Shown piece after piece: positions 56,113-64,000 of a stretch of 64,000 nt of DNA. The notes below the pieces were generated by a model. That model was not told the DNA's origin, did no database searches, and saw nothing but the letters and a program-made list of their open reading frames with translations. Each line of letters begins with the position of its first letter. Positions within the stretch are counted from its first letter, which is position 1. Source of the stretch: Timema cristinae (lineage: Eukaryota; Arthropoda; Insecta; Phasmatodea; Timematidae); contig JBCFYV010009882.1 of NCBI GenBank assembly GCA_039000515.1, forward strand, positions 48,807,639 to 48,871,638. Direction: 5' to 3'. Made by a program: the position numbers and the translations under genes.

Positions 56113-56762
56113 AAAAAATATATCATAGTTAAAATAGGGGCTCTCCCTTTAACAATAATAAAATAATGGTTAGTGAGTAAGTAATGTGTAGATTTATTCG
56201 TCTATTTCGTAAAGATTACGTTGAGTAACCCAAATAAAATGAAACAAATGATTACTTGAACGACCAAATTTAACTAACAATGTATTAATGTAAATAAGGC
56301 CTCCTGAACTCAAGCGTTGCTTAACATATATCATGATTTTCGATCCCAATACAGGTTAGGTAGTTCGAAGGTTCCCTACCAAAAAATACTAAATTATAAA
56401 ATATAGAGTAACTGCAGACACACATTCAAATTAAAGGATTTTATAATTATAATGTACAATAGATTCATGGAAAGTAATAACTTGATTCTAAATTTATTAT
56501 CAATGCTCTTTAGATGTAAGTAACTTTAAAATATTTTTACAGACTAAACAGTGATCTCTTTTCGTTAAATATAGCAAGAATATGAAAAGTTTACCATAAT
56601 GGTTGTAGAACCATTTCATATGTTTTACTTAAGATAAGAGGTTTATTTTGTTCTTGTATTCGAAGAATAAAATTGTTTCCTGTAAAAACTTTTAAATGTG
56701 AAATTTTAAAATTCCTGACCAATTTATCAACAGTCTAACCCCCCCCCCTCCCCGACCACCAC

Positions 56763-56993
56763 CCGGTGCCTTAATAACGATCAGGACTGTACTTATTTAA
56801 TCACGATAATGGGGTAGAGGTGAGTAAGGTTGCAATCTAGAAGAAGCTACCTAAATTTGCGTGGCGAGAGATTTGGAAACAATTTATAAAAAAGCCTTTC
56901 TTCATACACAAGCCGGGTTTCAAACTCCATCCTACCCATAGCTGAAAAACCAAATTAGATTAGCTTTACATCTAGTCAGTTTGCCCACTAGTG
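56763..56993 (-). mobile_element. SINE-C copy
   Basis: Plus strand starts at the worn 3' end, then gggtagaggtgagtaaggtt and the body. The B box is the reverse of gccgggtttcaaactcc. Confidence 0.65.
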
Positions 56994-57567
56994 TTGATTA
57001 TCCTTACTCTTGAGTTCATTAAATTAAAACACATCAAGGAGGTGGGCTAGAAACACAAATATTTGTTCGAGGTGCAGAAAAATCTGTAGGAATTATTCTT
57101 GCAACAATCCTCTCTAAAGAACATCAATCCAACCTTTTTTTTCTCCTGAACATGAACCTAATTCCCCCCCCCCCCCTCGGATCTCTTGGCCTGCTATTAT
57201 TTACCCCCTGTACTAACCTCTATAAGAGCACAATAGCCATTGTTACAAATCACAGGCCAAAGTGTTAAATCACTTGGAAACATTTAGTTAGAAAATAAAT
57301 CTTAGCTGAGTTGAGCCCATGGAATAAAGGACGAGCCGCAGGCGAAGAAACGAAGGGGGTTCGTTTCTTAGGTCAGAGTGAACTTCAGTATCTTTTGAAA
57401 AGTACGTCTCGTCTTTAGTTATAATTTTCAAAGTTGAAATGCCATTTACTTAGAGCTCTATCAAGTTTTAGTAGAAACAGGTGTAAGTATACGAATCCAA
57501 AGATGGCATTGGTAGCACTGGAGTGATTAGTGGGGATGAAAAGAGAGAGAGTTAATATAAACATTAC

Positions 57568-57820
57568 CTGCTTTGGCGGCAGCATGGTCTAAGGCGTCAC
57601 TCTCATGTTAGACTAGACTGCCGATGACAAGGTGATCGGAGTTTGAATCCCGTGTGGGTGTACTGAGGGTGGTTTTTTTCCGAAATGGTTTTCCACTCTT
57701 TTTCCATGAAAATTGGGGAACAATTTCTCCAAAATTAAACCTTCTTCATCCCTAAATCATAAGTGTTATTAGTACATATGTGTATAACCTGACCCGGTAG
57801 TAAAACGTAGTGATAAAGAA
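57568..57820 (+). mobile_element. SINE-C, near full length
   Basis: Head ctttggcggcagcatggtct, B box gagtttgaatcccg, body ggtttttttccgaaatgg, tail cctgacccggtagtaaaacg. One of the best preserved SINE-C copies. Confidence 0.85.
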
Positions 57821-58300
57821 AATAAGTAAACATTAAATATGCAGGTACAGCATATTCATGTTTATAATAGTGTATATTTTGAAACTTGACTTCTTAGTTA
57901 ACAACGAGTGACACTTTACCCTCAATCCCAAATTATGTTTTAGAACACGTTTAAATTTATTCATGGGGATTTTAATGTTAAACAAATTCTTGAAAATTTC
58001 AGTTGGGTGCTTCAAAATGAGCTATCGCAACTAGAACCCCTCCCCCTTCTATCTATCACTATCCTCTACCCCAAAAAACAACTGGCTACGGACCTTGTTA
58101 TTACTTAGCCCCCAAATAAACAAAAGAGCCAGTGTTAATTAAAGGTATTTGGGGTGAAATAAAAATATACATTTATATACAATCTACCTACCAAATTAAT
58201 CAATAGGCTAGTACTCTGTCACCACAATCCGTAATGAATGTAAATATAGCTTTATAAGATATTGGATGATAAAGAGACAGCAGAGCTGCCTCAACACAAA

Positions 58301-58460
58301 CGTGATTGATTGGGGGGTCTCACTCTGACCCTAGAGGTCTGAACTCAAATTCAAATCTCATAGAGTGCCCATAGGATATTTTCACAAACATTATTTTCAA
58401 ACTTCTCTCCCGGAAAATGCTAATGTATTTCTTATTTCTTTATATTAATCAGTACTTTTG
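58301..58460 (+). mobile_element. Worn SINE-C fragment
   Basis: ggggggtctcactctgaccc, a weak B box (caaattcaaatctcatag) and a body with acttctctcccggaaaatg. Confidence 0.5.
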
Positions 58461-58484
58461 GCCCCATGGGCCATTTAACAGTTT

Positions 58485-58562
58485 ATTTTCCATGGTAGGG
58501 GTAGGACGGTAGCTAAGAGCAAATGCACCCAAACAAACATGAGAGAAGGGGGGTGGCTAGAA
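58485..58562 (-). mobile_element. Worn SINE-C fragment
   Basis: gtagctaagagcaaatgcac is the reverse of the body/tail junction. The rest is lost. Confidence 0.4.
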
Positions 58563-58883
58563 CCCCGGAAGTGAACCCTGCTGATGTTCGAGCTTTCAAG
58601 ATGTTGGTAAAATACGTGAAAATCATCGAATGGGTGCAATGGCGGTGACTTTCCACAATGTGGTCTAGCCATTATTTTGTTCTAGCTACTCAAAATTTAC
58701 CATTATAATCCTGCTCCTTTTAATTATATAGTTTAATTCTCCAATAGGACTCAAGCTTGCAGTAAGAATACATAAAATAATTATATCTTAGACTCACAAA
58801 ATAAATCGTATCTAGTTTACAAACAAATCTACTCAAACTCGGAAGGCTGCACATTTCTGTCGGCCTCCTGATGGTTTATTTTT

Positions 58884-59113
58884 ATCACCGCATTTTACTA
58901 CCTGTTCAGATTGTACGAATATATACTTACTTTAGTAGGCCAAAGATGAGGAAGGAAGCAATTCAAAGGTAATCTACCCACGTTTTCCAGGGAGGAGAGT
59001 GGGAAACCATTAAGGAAAAAGCACCCTCAGTAGACCCGACTGGGATTCAAACCTCAACCTCCCCATCATCAGCTGGTCAGTCTAACACAAGAGGTATACT
59101 CTATACCAGTGAC
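58884..59113 (-). mobile_element. SINE-C copy
   Basis: Plus strand: atcaccgcattttactacct, the body, agacccgactgggattcaaa (B box in reverse) and the head. Confidence 0.78.
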
Positions 59114-60780
59114 TACCAACCTTAATTTATTTTAAAACTTTCACTGCTTAATGATAGCTATCATGCGAATATTCAACCACGCTAAACATTCCAAATGCTT
59201 CTTTGTTTTATTGATAGGCCACATTAACAACTTAATACTTTTTAATCTTTTACTCAATTTTTAAAAATGTGCAAAGTTTTACTATCTTTTGGCAAACTTT
59301 TGAAAATTATTACGAAAAGTTGGTTGGAAATCCCCGCCTTAGGCCAATTAGCCTCTGAAACGGGTGCCTCCTGATATTGTTCATAATAACCAACATAAAT
59401 TTTCTGGAAGAACTAGCCTGTTTCAGTTTAGCTTTGTTATAACCTTTCAAACATTTGTATGTTTTAATCATATGATATCTAACATTTTGTATAAAACATT
59501 TGACATTAAAATATACTTCAAACACCTTTAGTTTTCAAACAATTTTGACTATTTATAGAAAAGTATTAATTTCCTTGTATGGGCGGGAAAATGGAAAAAC
59601 GGATCATCCATAGAGTTTTCTTGGACATTCAATAGAAACCTTTATTCAATTATACAACTAAGGGCACCACACATAAAGGGAAATTCCTTCAAGCTATGCG
59701 TTTTCAAAACCACTATAAACATCCTAGCTCATAGTCAAATATTATGTTGGGACTCTGTTTAAAATTGACATTAGTTTGAGGAAGTTTATATATCTATTTC
59801 TAACTATTTGTTTTAATCACAGAAATGCGACATTTCCTGTGAAACATCGTTAAAACTGAGGACACTTTATGTTTAATGATTTTTTCAACTAAAATCTTAA
59901 AAGGGGAGTTTTTTTTTAATACGATAGGCACATGTTGATATCTTTCAGCTCCATTTTGATTAAATAATCAAATTTTCTGAAATAATGCAATATTTCTGTA
60001 CTCTACAAAGTATATTAATGCTCCGGTAGGTTGCCCTCTTAAAACCAGTTCCAGAAAAAAGCATTAGACCTATTGATAACGTAACCTAGGGAATATGAAT
60101 GGGGTAAGTACTTTTTTTTTTCAGAAAAATTGTACCCATCTCACCAAGATGGTAAACATTAAAGTCGTGATTCATAAGTATGTATAAGACCATCCCAAGT
60201 AAACTTATCAAAAAATCAATCGGACTGAATACATACATTTTTATTTTCAAAATCTTTGCAGAAAGAAGTTTAAGATTAAAATATATTAGTTGTTAAGTGT
60301 CAACGGTCTTTCAATGGGTAGCGATGACACCACAAGGGTTTCAGAAGCATTGGTGCTAAGTATACTTCTGAAACTATTCAATAAGAAATCACTAAATGAT
60401 GCTTATAAATAAATAGGACTAAATCTAAACATTATATAATACATATCTTTCAAAATCGTACAGTAAAGTGATTTATATTAGGCACGACAGTTTCACATCA
60501 AATAAATAATCAAGCAACTTGGACATCAAATCATAGAACATATTTCCCTCTTTCAAAGATGTTTTGCTTTTTTTCTGGTTGAAGTAAACCTCGCTGACAA
60601 GAGAAATGTAAAACAATGAGGAATACAATAGGAGCCACGACGATGAAAAAAACTTCCAGTGAAATAATAATAAAAATCAAATGTTTGGTTGTTGTATAGC
60701 CCATAGAACTCTTGCGAGGACAGGACAATGTTTCAGATAATGATGGTACATTTTTAAATTTAGAAAATATGGGGAATCAA
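59114..60780. other. Intergenic, nothing recognised
   Basis: AT-rich; no supported gene or repeat. Confidence 0.6.
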
Positions 60781-61250
60781 GAATCAGAGATTACTGCTCC
60801 CTTCGCTCAATCCTATACGCCCTCCTCCCCCCTCCCCCCCATCTTTTTTCCTCTAACTCTGGCTCTCCTCGAGAACCCTGGACAATCGCTGGCTTACCTG
60901 GAGCAGCAGGGAAGAGAACCAAATAGAGATAAAAAGAGAGGGAGTTAAAGAAGATCCAAAATATCTTGTCTCTTCAGGCAAGCTTGGCCGGGCATTGTGT
61001 ATTTCAGCTTGGCCTATCTTGGTGCTGGCTGGCTGGCTTGCTTACAATCTTCCCTCGGGAAATCCTGGAGGACAATATTCACTCAATCGGAAACGGCAAG
61101 GGGTGAGGGGTGGGCGAATAGACAACAAGGCACGGATATGTTGAGGAATGGAAAAGGTATAGCGACCAATGTATACGACGAACGAAAATGGCAATGTTGT
61201 TTTTTCCCCTTGGTGTAATAAAAAACCTTAGCTACTGTGAAAACGATCCA
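60781..61250. other. Less AT-rich island, unclassified
   Basis: Begins with a C/T-rich run (tcctcccccctcccccccat). Open frames of 73-78 codons exist on the plus strand (60712-60948 from TTG, 60997-61218 from ATG) but show no domain. Could be an exon remnant or part of an unknown element. Confidence 0.35.
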
Positions 61251-61381
61251 AGAACATGGATTAAATAATATTTTACATTTGTATATACAACTAGAATTTT
61301 CATCCTTATAACAAACAATATGCAATGTGGAGCCAAGTAGGTGAGGTATAAACGGCAATTTCGTTGATTTTTTTGTTCCTT

Positions 61382-61428
61382 GGCACCACGTCTTACTACC
61401 CGTTCAGGTTATACGCTTTCATAGCTAG
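61382..61428 (-). mobile_element. SINE 3' tail fragment
   Basis: ggcaccacgtcttactaccc then ttcaggttatacgc, the reverse complement of the shared SINE tail. The body is absent. Confidence 0.65.
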
Positions 61429-62819
61429 TTAATTTAAACTAAACTTATTTCAAAAAATCACTCAAAATTACTGCCAATATTTTTCAAGAGTAACATGCAT
61501 AAGATAATAAATACTATAATAATTGAATCTCCAAAATCATTCAACGTTCATGTTACAGATACACTCTTTGGATACGTTTCAAGTAGGCTTACATTCTATA
61601 TTATAAAATATAAGCTTTATTTTAAGTATCTTAAATAAACAAAAACGAGAAGTGTATTTTTCCTGCACAATATCATATTCATATATAATAAAGCTTATAG
61701 TAAAATATGTTTTGGTATCAGCATAATTTTAATATAATTAAATCCAATAAACCTTCAATGTATTATCTCCTGATTGATTTTGATAAAAATAAAACTTTGT
61801 TTTCTACACAAGTTAGAGTAGATCTTAATTAAAAAGTATCATAAATAGCCACTGCAAACGATGGAACAACCAACAATATAATATTTATCCTGACTTGAAT
61901 GAATCTGTAGAGCCTTGTACCCAATATATAAGTGGTTGAACACTTCAATTATAACAAAAGGTAAACCTTGTGTTTCTAATTCAAATGTGTATGCTCTAAG
62001 TGTAGATTTTTTGAGATTTTAGAATACACTTTAAGAAAAATAAACACATTAATGACACTGAACTAAATAACTTGGTATTAATTCTTTTATGCCACCTTGC
62101 AGAGTCGAAATATATTTTCAATCAATTACACCAAAACCAAGAATTTACATAACGCTGTTAAAGGGATATGAAAATATATTTAAATATTTAAATAATCAGA
62201 GACTTACAAAAAAACACACCATTAAATCTTATTCCTCTCAGTTCATTGTGAGAACCATTCGAAAATCCTACCAACCAACTATCATTTTGACTAATAGTTT
62301 ATCTTATTATTTTATTAACTGATTTTCCGCTTGACCTATTGAAGAAACTTATATCAAAGGTCATTTACTTTCAGTTTTATATTATAATCTTTAGTATAAA
62401 AATTTTACCGTGGGAGGGGCCATAGTATGGACAAATTGACATCTGACGATTGATGTTATGTTTATTTTTTACAATTCTACCATACCGTTCTTCGCACAGG
62501 GAATCTATAAAGTAGATTAATTATGTCCAGTGTATAAAATAAACCACAGGATATAGTAACCGAATCTTTAATAAAGTTTCAATATTAATCCTTAACTGGC
62601 TTAAATTGTCACACAAAACGCAAAAGTAGGCTGACACAATATCAAAATGGAGATATAATCGGAATGTATTAAAAAATGTTACAATTCCCTTGACGATTAA
62701 GTTATAACTTCTATACACACACTTAACTCTTGCCTGTTGGAGGCAATAAAAGAAAGAAGAGTGTTACAACATAAACAATTGGATGATAATGGGTTGTTAT
62801 TAAATCCAATAAAAAATAT
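61429..62819. other. Intergenic, nothing recognised
   Basis: AT-rich; a 77-codon frame at 62089-62322 (+) has no recognisable domain. Confidence 0.6.
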
Positions 62820-63225
62820 TTTAGCATTTTTTTTCCGGATTCACCCCATTTAACCCGTTTATCCCATTTATTTTTTTTAAACCCATTTTACCCTTTTTGC
62901 ACTTTTTACCACATTTAAACTTTTTACTAACTTTACCCTAAGTAATAACCTTTTTGACCTTTTTTCCCTTTCTGCCTTATTTGCCCATTTTACCCATTTT
63001 ACCCTTTCCACCCCATTTAAGCTTTGCACCCTGTTAACATGTTTAATCTATTCTTCCCTTTTCACCTTTTTTGGACTTTTTTCAGCTTTTTAATCTTTTC
63101 ACCTTTTTTATTCATTTTACACCTTTGAACTCTAATACTTATAATTCTTTACTATTTACTTCTCACCTTTCTTCTATTTTTTACCATTTATGCCCCTTTT
63201 ATCATTTTTTATAAACTGTGTATTT
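62820..63225. repeat. Degenerate pyrimidine repeat
   Basis: Loose repeats of cccattttac, cctttttg and acctttttt with very few G on the plus strand over about 400 bp. Confidence 0.85.
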
Positions 63226-63260
63226 AAGGCCCTTGTTAACATTTTGATCAATTTTTTAAT

Positions 63261-63398
63261 ATGGACGACATAGAACGTCATCAAACAGGCCAGAACGTGG
63301 ACACCATTGGTCCCGGTAAAGAGTCATATTATTATTTAGTGAATGTGGGTAATGTTGTGGGACCACATGGTATTCGTTATGCGTCTAACATACAGTAG
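63261..63398 (+). pseudogene. Possible coding remnant cut by a MITE
   Basis: ATG at 63261 opens 45 codons (MDDIERHQTGQNVDTIGPGK, ESYYYLVNVGNVVGPHGIRY). The frame ends at a TAG inside the MITE left end. Beyond the MITE, 63651-63728 reads MTNEDSVNKMLEAWGMSIYN in a frame that does not join directly. No family recognised; it may be chance. Confidence 0.2.
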
Positions 63399-63627
63399 CC
63401 CCATGGCTTCTTTGGTGCTGACTGACAGCTCACAGCTGACAGTTGACAGCTTTGAAAAGCTACCAGACCAAATTATGTATCCCTACGCCGAACCAAATGA
63501 TCTGCAAAAACATGTGTTTAGTAGCTGCCAATTCTGACAGTCAAAATTTAGGTACATACCTAAATGTTGACTGTCAGAAGTCAGCTGTGAGCTGTCATTC
63601 AGCACCAAAGAAGCCATGGGGCTACTG
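63393..63627. mobile_element. 235-bp Tc1/mariner-like MITE with long TIRs
   Basis: Inverted repeats of about 57 bp begin CAGTAGCCCCATGGCTTC and contain ttggtgctgactgacagctc. The arms differ at only a few positions. TA dinucleotides at 63391-63392 and 63628-63629 flank it, and the TA|CAGT junction is typical of Tc1/mariner elements. A second internal inverted repeat (tgacagtcaaaatttaggta) is centred near 63556. No coding capacity. Confidence 0.85.
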
Positions 63628-63629
63628 TA

Positions 63630-64000
63630 GGTGGTGGATGAATTTTTTTTATGACAAATGAAGATAGTGTTAATAAAATGTTAGAAGCTTGGGGAATGTC
63701 CATATACAATATTTTTGTCCCAATTTGAAGATTTGCTATGTCGTCTACTAAAGTAGTGGTTTCAATATTACACCAGCTATTAAAATAATTTGCTGTTAAA
63801 GATCCTGTCAAAATATGGGAAGATTAAAACCAGAAAAACATTACCACCGTTTTTCCATGTGTACTGCTTAGGCGTATTGTATTTACAGGATTACCCTAAC
63901 AGGGAGGAATCTCTTCCCATACATATTAATTTGGCAATAGATAGTATGGCATGACGATCATATTTGTTCATAGATGACGCCAAGTGTTTTTGCTTCTCTC
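63630..64000. other. Unclassified end of window
   Basis: Short open stretches with protein-like composition (for example KILSKYGKIKTRKTLPPFF near 63800-63855 +) but with stops. May continue beyond the window. Confidence 0.3.

Overview
This window is AT-rich eukaryotic DNA that is almost entirely transposable elements, their remnants and simple or tandem repeats. I find no intact host gene. An arthropod, probably an insect, is the best guess. The reasons are a short interstitial (TTAGG)4 run at 35946-35964, Helitrons with the terminal sequences common in insects, a LINE of a type frequent in insect genomes (reverse transcriptase with GYADD, C-terminus GRPR..RWED), and many tRNA-derived SINEs. 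The species cannot be named from the sequence.

Layout. 1-8.1 kb: simple repeats and SINEs, including a young SINE-A with a perfect 15-bp target duplication (2377-2639), an 803-bp non-autonomous DNA transposon (3719-4521) and a SINE-B nested in an older SINE-C (about 5.1-5.6 kb). 8.5-9.56 kb: nineteen tandem units (16 of 48 bp, then 3 of 45 bp) that stay in one open frame, with possible splice sites at both ends; this is the best candidate for a non-transposon coding exon. 10-17.9 kb: old SINEs, a foldback element (12025-12415), a SINE-B with a 16-bp duplication and a 69-bp minisatellite. 17980-23964: a complete minus-strand Helitron (Helitron-1) with both termini, two spliceosomal introns and a RepHel gene broken by only four visible lesions. 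24-42.3 kb: dispersed repeat family D, two hAT-like elements (one with a perfect 8-bp target duplication), two LINE ORF2 fragments, long palindromes and an inverted pair of SINE-D repeats. 42325-48745: a second minus-strand Helitron (Helitron-2), complete at both ends but with a badly decayed, intronless gene. 48.8-64 kb: more SINEs, a second foldback copy, tandem minus-strand copies of repeat D, an 83-bp tRNA-like retroposon with a perfect 15-bp duplication, and a 235-bp TA-flanked MITE.

How the parts relate. The two Helitrons are paralogues with the same domain order: zinc finger, N-terminal Helitron domain, HUH/two-tyrosine Rep, Pif1-type helicase. They differ in introns and decay. SINE-A and SINE-C share a body. 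SINE-A and SINE-B share a 3' tail, which suggests use of one LINE machinery. Several nested insertions give relative ages: SINE-A and SINE-B are younger than SINE-C and than repeat D/E. Stretches not listed below are AT-rich intergenic sequence in which I recognise nothing.
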